From Ensifer adhaerens (GTDB taxonomy: Bacteria; Pseudomonadota; Alphaproteobacteria; Rhizobiales; Rhizobiaceae), in NCBI RefSeq assembly GCF_002940685.1, contig NZ_PNFP01000004.1, forward strand, positions 434,001 through 498,000: 64,000 bases of DNA. The letters run 5' to 3'. Below are positions 25,996-35,248 of the stretch, one piece after another (positions within the stretch are counted from its first letter, which is position 1; each line of letters opens with the position of its first letter). The notes beneath the pieces are model-generated. The model made no database searches. It saw only the letters and a program-made list of their open reading frames with translations, and had not been told where the DNA came from. Position numbers and translations under genes: made by a program.

Positions 25996-28900
25996 CTATT
26001 GGTTGCCGGCGCGACGCCGGGTTGCTGCCGTGCCGATGCCGGCAAGTTCAAACCGCGCCGAGTTCGAGCGTGGCGTCCAGAGATTGCGGTCGATTGCTTC
26101 AAGCAGGCGTTCGGCAAGCTCGGCAAAGGCGGCCGGGTTCTTGTCGCGCATGAAGTCAGCCACGCGCTCGTCGACGATGAAGGCCTGATAGGCGGCCTCG
26201 AAATGATGGTCGCGCACCGCACCCGTGGTTGCAGCAAAGGCGAACATGTAATCGACCGTCGCGGCGATCTCGAAGGCACCCTTGTAGCCATGGCGCATGA
26301 CGCCGTCGATCCACTTGGGATTGACGACGCGCGCCCGCACCACCCGGCCGATCTCCTCCTCCAGCGACCGGATGACGGGCTTTTCCGGGCGGGAATGGTC
26401 GTTGTGATAAATCGCCGGGCGACTGCCACCGAGATGTTCGGCAGCAGCACTCATGCCGCCTTCGAACTGATAGTAGTCGTCGCTGTCCAAGAGGTCGTGT
26501 TCGCGGTTGTCCTGGTTCTGCACCACCGCCTCGATCGTGCGCAGGCGCTCCTCGAACAGGTCGCGCTCGGCCTTGCCCTCCTCACCGGCGCCATAGGCAT
26601 AGGCGCCCCAGGTGAGGTAAGCCTCGGCGAGATCGGCTTTGCTCTCCCAGCCCTTCTCGTCGATCAGCGCCTGCAGGCCGGCACCATAGGCACCGGGCTT
26701 GGCGCCGAAGACGCGATAGGAGGCGCGACGTGCGGCCTCTGCGGCTTCCACGCCCTCCGCCTCCAGCCGCCGGCTTTCCGCCCGCATCCGCGCGGCGATC
26801 ATGTTGTCGGCGTCGTCCTCCTCCAGCGCACCGACGGCGCGGATCGCCTTGTCGAAGAGCGCGATCTGGTCCGGGAAGGCATCGCGGAAGAAGCCGGAAA
26901 TGCGCAAGGTCACGTCGACGCGTGGCCGGCCGAGCATGGCAAGCGGCACGATCTCGTAGCCCATCACCCGGCGCGAGACCATGTCCCAGGTGGGCTTGGC
27001 GCCGATCAGCGCGAGCGCCTGGGCGATATCGTCGCCGCCGGTGCGCATGTTGGCCGTGCCCCAGGCGGTGAGCCCGAAGGAGGACGGCCATTCGCCGTGA
27101 TCCTGCAGGTAGCGGCGGATCAGCAGTTCGGCGGATTTCTTGCCGAGTTCATAGGCCGCCGGCGTCGGCACGGCGCGGCTGTCGACCGAATAGAAATTGC
27201 GCCCGGTCGGCAGCACGTCCGGACGTCCACGCGTCGGCGCGCCGGAGGGACCGGGCGCAACGAAGCTGCCGTCAAGGCCAGTGAGGAAGCCGGCCATCTC
27301 GGCAGCACCCGAGCCGGCGATCGAGGGCTTCAGGCGGCTGTCGATTTCATCGAGCACGGCACGGGTGTTGGTCCAGCCATCAGGGCAGGTCTGTTCGCCG
27401 GAGACGAACGTCGCCGCCAGCAATTCGATGCGCTCGACCGTATCGCCGGAGGTGCGCCAGGGGGCATCCGAGAGGTCGGCGAGGATGGATGGTTTCGGCC
27501 CCGTCCAGGCGCCCGACATGACGCAGTCGAGCGGGTCGAAGGATTGCCCGTCGGCGGTGACGCCATTCAACCCCGCATCCGCAGCGATCGCCCGCTGCAG
27601 GCTCTGGTCGCCGCCCTCGCCGAGACCGCGGGGAACACGGGCCAGAGCCACGGTCAGATCGGTCAGGAGCCGTCCCTCCGGGGCGACGCCGAAGATGTGC
27701 AGCCCGTCGCGGATCTGCATTTCCTTGAGGTCGCAGAGATAGGCGTCGAGCTTTTCCAGCGCCTTGTCGTCACTGTCCCCCCTGTCGATGCCGGCGTCGC
27801 TGTCGAGGCCGATGTCGCGCACGAGATCGAGGATCTGGCGGCTGAGCAGACGCAGGCGCCGCGGGTCGCCGCCGGCAGCGTCGTAATACTCGTCGACCAG
27901 CGCTTCCAGATCCTTGAGCGGCCCGTAGGATTCGGCTCGGGTCAGCGGTGGCGTCAGGTGGTCGATGATGACGGCGCTGGTGCGGCGCTTGGCCTGTGTG
28001 CCTTCGCCCGGATCGTTGACGATGAAGGGATAGATGTGCGGCAGCGGCCCGAAGATCGCCTCGGGATAGCAGGTTTCCGACAACGCCAGCGCCTTGCCCG
28101 GCAGCCATTCGAGATTGCCGTGTTTGCCCATGTGCACGATCGCCTGTGCGCCGAACTGCCGGCGCAGGAAGGCATAGAAGGCGAGATAACCGTGCGGCGG
28201 CACGAGGTCCGGCGAGTGGTAGCTTTCCTTCGGGTCGATGTTGTAGCCGCGCGCCGGCTGGATGCCGACGATGACCTCGCCGAAACGGGCAAGCGGCAGC
28301 GCGAAGGCGCCATCGAGGAAGAACGGATCGGCCTCCGGTGCGCCCCATCGCCCGGCGACTTCATCCTGAATACGTTTCGGAAGCGAATCGAAGAAAGCGT
28401 TGTAATCCTTAAGCAAAATCTGCTCGCGGACTTCGCGGTCACGGCTTGCCGCATTGGTCGGCCCGGCCATGAGGTAGCGCATCAGCGCGTCGCCGTCCTC
28501 GGGGATATCGCCGACGACATAGCCTTCGTTCGCAATCGCCCGCAGCACCTCGACGGTGCCGGCCGGCGTGTCGAGCCCGACGCCGTTGCCAAGCCGGCCG
28601 TCACGGTTCGGGTAGTTGGCCATGACGATGGCGATGCGCCGTTCGGACGGGCTGGCACGACGCAGCGTCGCCCAGTTGACGGCAAGGCTAGCTGCAAAAC
28701 GCACCCGGTCTTCGAGCGGCTCGTGCCCGACGATATTGGCCTCGACCTTGGCATCGTAGATCGATGCCGCCTTGAACGAGACGGCGCGCGCAAGGATGCG
28801 GCCGTCGACTTCCGGCAAGGCCACGTTCATGGCGAGGTCGCGCGCCATCAGCCCCTGCGGCGAGGCCTCCCATTGCGCGCGCGACGAGCCGGAGAAGATC

Positions 28901-29805
28901 ACCTGCAGCACCGGCGCACCGGTCGATTCCAGCACCGTCGGCTGCCGGTCGGCACCCGGCGAGGACACCGCAAAGCCGGTTGCGTTCATCACCACGTCGG
29001 GGGCGGCTTCGGCGAAGATCGCCTGCAGCGTCCCGACGGAGACCGCATCCTTGAGGCTCGAGACGAACACCGGCAACGCCCGGCCCCCTTGCGCCGCCAA
29101 CGCGGCGATCAGTGCTTCCACCGGCCGCGTCTCGCCGCTCTGGACGAGAGCGCGGTAGAAGCAGATGGCGACTGTCGGGGGTTCGAATCCCTCCCCAGCT
29201 ACCAATTGCGACCGCGCTTGCTGGATGCACTCCCGCCATTCCGAAACCCCGATCACGCCCCGGCCCGGCCACCAGATGCCGGCCTTGAGCAACGGCTTGG
29301 CCGGCTGCGGTTTATCAGTGCCCGTAACCAGCGCCTCGGCATAGTCGAGGAACAGGCCGGCATTGTCGGCGCCGCCTTCGGTGAAATAGGCCCAGAGGCG
29401 CTGACGGTCGTCGGCTTCAACGATCGAGAATGGTTCCAGCCCCGGATCCGGCTTGTCGTCGCCGGGCAGCACCGCGATCTGGAAACGGTGCGTGACGGCA
29501 GCGGCATGCAAAGCTTCCAGCAGATAACGGAAATAGCTGGCGCCACCGAGCGGACGGACCACGATCAGCTTGGCATGACGGGCCGTGCGCTCGACGTAAG
29601 TGTCGACCGACATCGGATGCATCAGGTTCATGAGGCTGGCGATGCGCAGGCTCGTGCCACCATCGCGGCGACCGTGGGCCGCAGCGATCGAGGAAAGCTC
29701 GGTGTCGGCCGCCGACAGGAACAGGATATCGGCCGGCGTTTGCCCGAGATCGATTGCCTCGTTACCGTCGGCGATCGTTCCCTTCTGGGCGAGAAGCAGA
29801 TGCAT
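25996..29805 (-). CDS. cobN: Aerobic cobaltochelatase subunit CobN
   Basis: The 1269-residue large subunit of the ATP-dependent cobaltochelatase CobNST, which inserts Co2+ into hydrogenobyrinic acid a,c-diamide. It is a ChlH/BchH relative of typical length. Family stretches include RPLGGASYFRYLLEALHAAA, the MNATGFAVSSPGADRQPTVL region, HMGKHGNLEWLPGKALALS and WGTANMRTGGDDIAQALALIG. ATG 29805 is used. CobS and CobT are not in the window. Codons for GEGFEPPT (about residues 202-209) coincide with an antisense tRNA-3'-end-like sequence at 29177-29204. The gene is preceded by two hairpins in the cobW-cobN gap. Confidence 0.96.
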   Translation of the reverse strand: MHLLLAQKGTIADGNEAIDLGQTPADILFLSAADTELSSIAAAHGRRDGGTSLRIASLMNLMHPMSVDTYVERTARHAKLIVVRPLGGASYFRYLLEALHAAAVTHRFQIAVLPGDDKPDPGLEPFSIVEADDRQRLWAYFTEGGADNAGLFLDYAEALVTGTDKPQPAKPLLKAGIWWPGRGVIGVSEWRECIQQARSQLVAGEGFEPPTVAICFYRALVQSGETRPVEALIAALAAQGGRALPVFVSSLKDAVSVGTLQAIFAEAAPDVVMNATGFAVSSPGADRQPTVLESTGAPVLQVIFSGSSRAQWEASPQGLMARDLAMNVALPEVDGRILARAVSFKAASIYDAKVEANIVGHEPLEDRVRFAASLAVNWATLRRASPSERRIAIVMANYPNRDGRLGNGVGLDTPAGTVEVLRAIANEGYVVGDIPEDGDALMRYLMAGPTNAASRDREVREQILLKDYNAFFDSLPKRIQDEVAGRWGAPEADPFFLDGAFALPLARFGEVIVGIQPARGYNIDPKESYHSPDLVPPHGYLAFYAFLRRQFGAQAIVHMGKHGNLEWLPGKALALSETCYPEAIFGPLPHIYPFIVNDPGEGTQAKRRTSAVIIDHLTPPLTRAESYGPLKDLEALVDEYYDAAGGDPRRLRLLSRQILDLVRDIGLDSDAGIDRGDSDDKALEKLDAYLCDLKEMQIRDGLHIFGVAPEGRLLTDLTVALARVPRGLGEGGDQSLQRAIAADAGLNGVTADGQSFDPLDCVMSGAWTGPKPSILADLSDAPWRTSGDTVERIELLAATFVSGEQTCPDGWTNTRAVLDEIDSRLKPSIAGSGAAEMAGFLTGLDGSFVAPGPSGAPTRGRPDVLPTGRNFYSVDSRAVPTPAAYELGKKSAELLIRRYLQDHGEWPSSFGLTAWGTANMRTGGDDIAQALALIGAKPTWDMVSRRVMGYEIVPLAMLGRPRVDVTLRISGFFRDAFPDQIALFDKAIRAVGALEEDDADNMIAARMRAESRRLEAEGVEAAEAARRASYRVFGAKPGAYGAGLQALIDEKGWESKADLAEAYLTWGAYAYGAGEEGKAERDLFEERLRTIEAVVQNQDNREHDLLDSDDYYQFEGGMSAAAEHLGGSRPAIYHNDHSRPEKPVIRSLEEEIGRVVRARVVNPKWIDGVMRHGYKGAFEIAATVDYMFAFAATTGAVRDHHFEAAYQAFIVDERVADFMRDKNPAAFAELAERLLEAIDRNLWTPRSNSARFELAGIGTAATRRRAGNQ
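29177..29204 (+). other. tRNA 3'-end-like sequence inside cobN
   Basis: Opposite to cobN, a 5-base T stem (GGGGG), 7-base TTCGAAT loop, 5-base T stem (CCCTC), 7-base acceptor strand (CCCAGCT), discriminator A and CCA follow one another with exact tRNA geometry. No matching AGCTGGG acceptor 5' strand, D arm or anticodon arm lies in the preceding 100 bases, so it is a fragment, not a tRNA gene. In cobN it encodes VAGEGFEPPT. Confidence 0.65.
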
Positions 29806-29813
29806 TCGTCTTG

Positions 29814-29909
29814 TCCGTTCGGGCAATCCCGAACGGAACCGCGTGTCGCGACGTCCGTTCGGAATTGCATCATTTCAATGCGTTAGATCATTTCCCTCAA
29901 GAAATGATC
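29814..29909 (-). repeat. Two hairpins in the cobW-cobN gap
   Basis: A 10-bp perfect stem (arms TCCGTTCGGG 29814-29823 and CCCGAACGGA 29828-29837, loop CAAT) ends 9 bases before the cobN ATG. A 9-bp stem (GATCATTTC 29886-29894 and GAAATGATC 29901-29909, loop CCTCAA) overlaps the cobW stop. Neither is followed by a T run on the minus strand, so they may be processing or stability elements rather than terminators. Confidence 0.6.
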
Positions 29910-30972
29910 AGACGAGCGCGGCGATCGCAGCGCGCACGGCCGCTTCGTCCATGTCGTGCAGACCGATGACGACGAGGCGCGTGCCGCGCTTCTCGCCGGC
30001 GGCCCAGGCACGATCATAATACTGGTCGATGCGGGCGCCGACCGCCTGGATCAGCAGGCGCATCGGCTTGCCGGGAACGTCGGCAAAGCCCTTGAGCCGC
30101 AGCACGTCGTGCTCCGCGATCACGCCCTTCAGGCGATCGATGAAGGCCGAGGGATCGGCGATCGCACCGAGCTCGACGACGAAGCTGTCGAACTCGTCGT
30201 GGTCGTGCTCCTCGCCCGCCTCATGCTCCATCTCGTGGTGCGACTTGCGGTTGGCGATATCGCCTTCGGTGCCGACGCCGAGGCCGAGCAGGATGGCGGA
30301 GGCGACCTCGCCGTTCTTCGCCTCGATCATCGCCGGCTTGCGGCTGGTGCGCGAGGATACCTCGTCGCGCACGGCCTTGAGGCCCGAAGCGTCGATGAGG
30401 TCGGTCTTGTTGAGAACGATGAGGTCGGCGGCGGTCAGCTGGTCCTCGAACAGCTCCTCGATCGGGCTTTCATGGTCGAGATTGTCGTCCTCGACGCGCA
30501 GCGCATCGACCTTGTCGTGGTCATCGGCGAAGCGGCCGGCAGCAACGGCGGCGCTGTCGACCACGGTCACGACGCCGTCGACCGTCACTTCGCTGCGGAT
30601 ATCCGGCCAGTTGAAGGCGGCGATCAGCGGCTGCGGCAGCGCGAGACCGGAGGTTTCGATGATGATGTGGTCAGGACGGTTTTCACGCTCGAGCAGCTTC
30701 GTCATGGTCGGGATGAAATCATCGGCAACGGTGCAGCAGATGCAGCCATTGGTAAGCTCGATGATGTCGTCCTCGCTGCAGGCCTCCGCGCCGCAGCCCT
30801 TAAGCACGTCGCCATCGACGCCGAGATCGCCGAACTCGTTGATGATCAGCGCGATGCGCTTGCCGTCGGCATTCTGCAGCAGGTTGCGGATCATCGTCGT
30901 CTTGCCGGCGCCGAGGAAGCCGGTGATGACGGTCGCCGGGATCTTGCCGTGGCTGGCCTTCGCAGTGGTCAT
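29908..30972 (-). CDS. cobW: CobW, G3E GTPase metal chaperone for cobalamin synthesis
   Basis: A 354-residue G3E-family GTPase thought to deliver Co2+ to cobaltochelatase CobNST. The Walker A motif is GFLGAGKTT (residues 18-26), the metal-binding CxCC is in NGCICCTV, ETSG is the Walker B region and NKTD the guanine motif. A His/Asp/Glu-rich segment (HHEMEHEAGEEHDHDEFD, about 245-262) is a likely metal-binding loop. It follows cobP by 3 bases. Confidence 0.95.
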   Translation of the reverse strand: MTTAKASHGKIPATVITGFLGAGKTTMIRNLLQNADGKRIALIINEFGDLGVDGDVLKGCGAEACSEDDIIELTNGCICCTVADDFIPTMTKLLERENRPDHIIIETSGLALPQPLIAAFNWPDIRSEVTVDGVVTVVDSAAVAAGRFADDHDKVDALRVEDDNLDHESPIEELFEDQLTAADLIVLNKTDLIDASGLKAVRDEVSSRTSRKPAMIEAKNGEVASAILLGLGVGTEGDIANRKSHHEMEHEAGEEHDHDEFDSFVVELGAIADPSAFIDRLKGVIAEHDVLRLKGFADVPGKPMRLLIQAVGARIDQYYDRAWAAGEKRGTRLVVIGLHDMDEAAVRAAIAALV

Positions 30973-30975
30973 TGT

Positions 30976-31500
30976 TCAACCCTTCATTTTCAGCGGCAAA
31001 CCGGCCGCGACAAAGTAAACTTCAGCGGATTTCTCCGCAACGATCTGGTGAAGCCGGCCGGCATGGTCGCGGAACTCGCGGGCCATGCGGTTCTCGGGCA
31101 CGATGCCGAGGCCGACCTCGTTGGAAACAAAGACGAGACGCGCCCGCGCCTCGGGCAGGTACGCGGCAAGGGCTGCGAACTCCGCGGCCATGTCGCGCTC
31201 TTCAAGCATGAGATTGGTGACCCACAGCGTCAGGCAATCGACAAGGACGACATGATTGGCGTCATCGATGCGCCTGAGCACGCCGACGAGATCGACCGGC
31301 TCCTCATGCGTCGTCCAGCCTTCCCCGCGGCTCGTCCGGTGATGGTCGATACGCGCGCGCATTTCGTCGTCCCAGGCCCGTCCCGTGGCGACATAATGTC
31401 TGGTGAGGCCGGACGCTTCGACCAGCCTCTCGGAAAAGCCGGACTTGCCGGAGCGGGCGCCGCCGAGGACCAGGACCGGTCCGGCGCTGAGACTGCTCAT
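30976..31500 (-). CDS. cobP: Bifunctional adenosylcobinamide kinase/guanylyltransferase CobP (CobU)
   Basis: A 174-residue enzyme that phosphorylates adenosylcobinamide and then makes adenosyl-GDP-cobinamide for nucleotide-loop assembly. The P-loop is [26 protein letters not shown] holds the guanylylated His; [14 protein letters not shown] is also typical. ATG 31500 is preferred over the in-frame GTG at 31506 because TGAGGCGG lies at proper spacing. It is the first gene after the cobalamin riboswitch (31640-31993). Confidence 0.94.
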   Translation of the reverse strand: MSSLSAGPVLVLGGARSGKSGFSERLVEASGLTRHYVATGRAWDDEMRARIDHHRTSRGEGWTTHEEPVDLVGVLRRIDDANHVVLVDCLTLWVTNLMLEERDMAAEFAALAAYLPEARARLVFVSNEVGLGIVPENRMAREFRDHAGRLHQIVAEKSAEVYFVAAGLPLKMKG

Positions 31501-31639
31501 CGCCACCGCCTCAACACGCCGAAATCAGCGGCAGGCGGCAACGGCCGTGGGGCGCGCCGGCGGCGCGTTCTTGAAAACATCTGTGAGCCAAAACAACCTC
31601 CGTGATGGCGTTGGAGACGACAGGTCTCCTCGGGCGGAA

Positions 31640-31993
31640 TGCCCATGCCGGATGGCAGGTCTCCTGGCTCACGGCGTCACGGGGCCCGGCATCGCCTCGC
31701 CCCGAAGGAGCGAGGATCCGATGTCAGGACCCGAGCGGCCCGCCTCACCTTCCCGGCGTTTTTCAAGTTCGTGAAAGGCGGACGATTCGTAGAAGAAGAG
31801 GCGTCCAGCCCGGCTGATCACGATGCCACGCCAGTGGCTTTTCCGGTTCCGTCCACGTCTGCCGCGATTGCACCATGCAAGCGCCTGGCAGGCCTGAGCC
31901 TGAACCCGATGGCGAACCCTGACCGTTCTACAGTCGCGGGGTCGGCTGCGATAAGGATGCCCGATTTGGGTCCATCCGTCACATTCCCAATTA
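31640..31993 (-). ncRNA. Cobalamin (AdoCbl) riboswitch ahead of cobP-cobW-cobN-cobO
   Basis: Read on the minus strand the conserved blocks occur in order: GGGAATGTGACGG near 31987, CCCCGCGACTGTAGAACGG near 31930, GCCACTGGCG near 31838, CGGGAAGGTGAGGCGG near 31755, and the B12 box TGAGCCAGGAGACCTGCC at 31671-31654. The element ends about 140 bases before cobP. A B12-bound form should repress the operon, by terminator formation or by blocking the cobP ribosome site. The right boundary is approximate, and the variable arm between the second and third blocks is long. Confidence 0.92.
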
Positions 31994-32245
31994 TTCCCCC
32001 ATGTCGCCACGACAGGAGGGAACCATCCAACGTCCGATGATTAGGAAGCGGCCAGCCCAAAGTCAATCGACGCATGCGACGCCTCCCCGGCCGAGTTGCG
32101 CCACGCGACGATTTGTCGAGGCGGAAAGAGACCTGGAGCCGTCGAAGGGCAAAAGCAGCGCACCATCACAGCTAACTTTATTTTAGCAACGCTGGATATT
32201 GCGTTAAACTGGCTGGCCAAGGGGTTTCGATTATCCGGAAGGCAG

Positions 32246-34474
32246 ATGGAACGCAGGCTCGCCGCCGTGATGATTGCCGACGTTTGCGGCTATGGATTGC
32301 TCACCCAGGCCGACGAAGAGGGTACCTGCGCCCGGTTTCAGACCGACCTGCACGACCTGTTTGAGCAGAGGATCACCGCCCACCGCGGTCGACTGATCAA
32401 GACCATGGGTGATGGCCTGCTGGTCGAGTTTCACAGTGTCGTCGAGGCGGTTCGCTGCGCGGTGGAGGTGCAGCGCGCCAAATCTGCAAGCCGCGGCGTC
32501 GACGAAGGGCGGCTGGAGTTCCGCATCGGCATCAATCTCGGCGACGTGATCGTCGAGGGCGACGACATCCAGGGCGATGGCGTCATCATCGCCGAGCGGC
32601 TGCAGAGCCTTGCCGAACCGGGCGGCATCGTCATTTCCGGCACCGCCTACGACCAGGTCGAGAAGCACCTCGATGTCGGTTTCGTCTTCCTCGGCGAGCA
32701 GCGCCTGAAACATGTCGAAAAGCCGGTCAGGACCTATCGCCTGTGGGTGGACCAAACCCGCCCGGCAAAGGCAAAGGTCAGCGCGCGCCACCCGAAGCGC
32801 TGGGCAGCGCTCGGCTTATCTGCGGTGGTATTGGCAGCGCTTGCCGCTGCAGCCTGGTGGCGACCATGGGCGCCACCGGCAAATACCATCGAGGATCAGC
32901 CGGTGAATCTGAGCATGGCGGACAAAGCCTCGATCGCCGTGCTTCCCTTTGCCAATGTCAGCGACGATCCCAAACAGGATTTCTTCGCCAATGGCATGAC
33001 TGACGGCCTTGTCACGGAACTTGCTCAGGTGTCCGGCCTGTTCGTCATCGCGCGCAACTCGACCTTCACCTACAAGGGCAGGTCGGTAACGCCGAGGCAA
33101 GTGTCAGAAGAACTGGGTGTCAGATATGTGCTTGAAGGCAGCGTACAGCGCGCCGGAGAACAACTCCGCATCAACGCCCAGCTCATAGACTCAGTGAGTG
33201 GCGGAAACGTTTGGGCAGGAAGGTTCGACGGGTCCCTTTCCGATGTCTTTGCGCTGCAGGACAAGGTGATGCGCGGTATTGCCGAGGCACTGGCGCTTCG
33301 GCTGAACCCTGACCAGCAGATGGCCTCCGGCCGCAAGGAAACGACCGTGCCCGAAGCTTTCGATGCGTTCCTGCGCGGCTGGGAGCACCACCGACGCACG
33401 ACCCCCGAAGACTTTGAAAAAGCGGTGCCGTATTTCGAGCAGGCAATTTCGCTCGATCCGGCCTATGGGCGTGCCTATGCCGCGGCGGCCATGGTCTATG
33501 CGCGCATCTACCTGTGGCGTTGGCACTACCAGCTGGGGATTTCACGGGTCGAAGCGCGCGCAAGGGCATGGCAATATCTGCGCACCGCGCAGAAGCACAA
33601 GACAGCGCTGGCCTTTCAGGCCACGGCACTCCTGTCGGAAGCGGACTGGCAGCATGCCGATGCGCTCGCCGAGCTCAGACAGGCGATTGCGCTCGAACCC
33701 GGCGACTCCTGGAGCTACGCGCTGACGGCCTTCGTGCTGACCTGCGCCGGCCGGCCGGCGGAGGCCCTGCCCTATATCCGCACGGCCATGCGTCTGGACC
33801 CCCACCCTCCGTCCTTTTTCGTCTACGTTCTCGCGCTCACTCAATTCAGCCTGGAGGATTTCGAAGCGGCCGCGGCGGCAGCCAGGGACAGTATCAGGCT
33901 CAATCCCAAGGACGACGGCTCCTTCCTCCTCCTTGCCTCGGCAGCCGGGCAGCTTGGCCACCGCACGGAGGCCGAGCAAGCGGTGGCGCGTTTCAATGCC
34001 CTGCGCCTCAGCCGCGGAGGCATTGCCGTCACGCTCTCAGCGTACCCGCCGCTGGACCTGCAAAATCAGCAGATCCGCGACCAGTTCCACGAAGGACTGC
34101 GGCTGGCCGGCGTGCCCGAGACCTTGATGGATGCCGACTCCAACCTCCGGAACCAGCTGGCGGTCGGCGAAGCCCGCTCCTTGTTCCTTGGGCACCAGCT
34201 GCGTGGCCGCTTGCTGGATTCGGGAGAGGAACATCAAGCTCTGGTTTCAACCGACGGCATAGCCACTCTGACCGGTGATTGGGCCTCACTCGGTGCGGGT
34301 CGCATGACCGATGTCGAAGTCAGATTCGAGAAGGACGCGGTTTGTTTCCTGTGGCTGAAGACGACGAACCTCTGTGGCGTGGTCCTGCGCAACCCGGGAG
34401 GATCAAGGGCCAGGGAAAACGAATTCATCTGGTACCACGGCGACAGGGCCTTCACGTTCTCGCAGATCCGCTAG
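32246..34474 (+). CDS. Class III adenylate/guanylate cyclase with TolB-like and TPR region
   Basis: A 742-residue protein in three parts. Residues 1-170 form a class III cyclase domain with metal-binding Asp12 (MIADVCGYGLL) and Asp56 (KTMGDGLLVEFHS). A single membrane helix follows near 183-202. Residues 220-330 are a FlgO/TolB-like domain (IAVLPFANVSDDPKQDFFANG; GVRYVLEGSVQRAGEQLRIN). The rest is TPR-like helices (e.g. AISLDPAYGRAYAAAAMVYA; AIALEPGDSWSYALTA). Such multi-cyclase sets are typical of Sinorhizobium. ATG 32246 with CGGAAGG upstream is used. The cyclase end is cytoplasmic; the signal sensed is unknown. Confidence 0.9.
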   Translation: MERRLAAVMIADVCGYGLLTQADEEGTCARFQTDLHDLFEQRITAHRGRLIKTMGDGLLVEFHSVVEAVRCAVEVQRAKSASRGVDEGRLEFRIGINLGDVIVEGDDIQGDGVIIAERLQSLAEPGGIVISGTAYDQVEKHLDVGFVFLGEQRLKHVEKPVRTYRLWVDQTRPAKAKVSARHPKRWAALGLSAVVLAALAAAAWWRPWAPPANTIEDQPVNLSMADKASIAVLPFANVSDDPKQDFFANGMTDGLVTELAQVSGLFVIARNSTFTYKGRSVTPRQVSEELGVRYVLEGSVQRAGEQLRINAQLIDSVSGGNVWAGRFDGSLSDVFALQDKVMRGIAEALALRLNPDQQMASGRKETTVPEAFDAFLRGWEHHRRTTPEDFEKAVPYFEQAISLDPAYGRAYAAAAMVYARIYLWRWHYQLGISRVEARARAWQYLRTAQKHKTALAFQATALLSEADWQHADALAELRQAIALEPGDSWSYALTAFVLTCAGRPAEALPYIRTAMRLDPHPPSFFVYVLALTQFSLEDFEAAAAAARDSIRLNPKDDGSFLLLASAAGQLGHRTEAEQAVARFNALRLSRGGIAVTLSAYPPLDLQNQQIRDQFHEGLRLAGVPETLMDADSNLRNQLAVGEARSLFLGHQLRGRLLDSGEEHQALVSTDGIATLTGDWASLGAGRMTDVEVRFEKDAVCFLWLKTTNLCGVVLRNPGGSRARENEFIWYHGDRAFTFSQIR

Positions 34475-34523
34475 CCTCACCGGGTCTGCCGTTGCCGCCA
34501 AGCACTGCGCAATTGGTTCTCAT

Positions 34524-35150
34524 CTACTGCGCCACACGCTGAAACACACTGACCTGAAAGGCCTGCGTCGCGTTGCCGGGCGTGGTGTGCACATGCCGCA
34601 GCGCTTCGACCAGCCGGAAAGAGGACCCGATCACGCCCGAGAGCGCCGCCGCATCGTAGCGCACCACCGGCAAACCGCTGCATCGCTCTGGCCCATCGGG
34701 CGCAAAGGTGGCGATGATGGCGTGCCCACCCGGTTTGACAGCCGCGATCAGCCGTTCGACATAGGCGCCGCGGTCGCCGGCATCGGTCAGGAAGTGAAAC
34801 GCGGCGCGGTCGTGCCAGATATCGTAGGTCCGATCCGACTCCCATTGTGTCACGTCGAGGGCAAGCCATTGCACCTGACCGGCACGCGCACCGAGCCTTG
34901 CCTTGGCGGCATCGAGCGCCGCTGGCGAAAGATCGAGGACGGTGATCGCTTTCATGCCCTCATCAAGCAGCACATCCACCAGCCGCGAGGCGCCGCCGCC
35001 GATATCGATCAGCGACGACGACGGATCGGGCGCATATTTCCGGATAAGATCGAGGGAGACGGCCGGCGTATCCTCAAACCAGCTGACGCCCACCTCGCCT
35101 TTGGCTCGATAGGCCGCGTCCCAATGGCTTCGTCTGGTTTCGTCCGTCAT
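34524..35150 (-). CDS. Class I SAM-dependent methyltransferase
   Basis: A 208-residue Rossmann-fold methyltransferase. The opening HWDAAYRAKGEVGVSWFE, motif I SLIDIGGGASRLVDVLL, motif II TVLDLSPAALDAAKARLG and the later WHDRAAFHFLTD stretch fit the small thiopurine/tellurite-type methyltransferase group often annotated near heavy-metal or generic functions. Substrate unknown. It is convergent with the cyclase gene and lies 98 bases downstream of cobQ on the same strand, perhaps co-transcribed with it. Confidence 0.85.
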   Translation of the reverse strand: MTDETRRSHWDAAYRAKGEVGVSWFEDTPAVSLDLIRKYAPDPSSSLIDIGGGASRLVDVLLDEGMKAITVLDLSPAALDAAKARLGARAGQVQWLALDVTQWESDRTYDIWHDRAAFHFLTDAGDRGAYVERLIAAVKPGGHAIIATFAPDGPERCSGLPVVRYDAAALSGVIGSSFRLVEALRHVHTTPGNATQAFQVSVFQRVAQ

Positions 35151-35248
35151 CGAAGGGGTCTGCCTGCCGTGTTTTCAACCGTCGAGCGCCGTTTCATCGC
35201 GTATTCTAGCGCGACACGATGAAGATCGTTCGGAATTTCGGGTCTTCC

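Noticed and set aside
29130-29204. A complete tRNA gene inside cobN
   Set aside because: Only the T arm, acceptor 3' strand and CCA are present. I found no AGCTGGG 5' acceptor strand, D arm or anticodon arm upstream.
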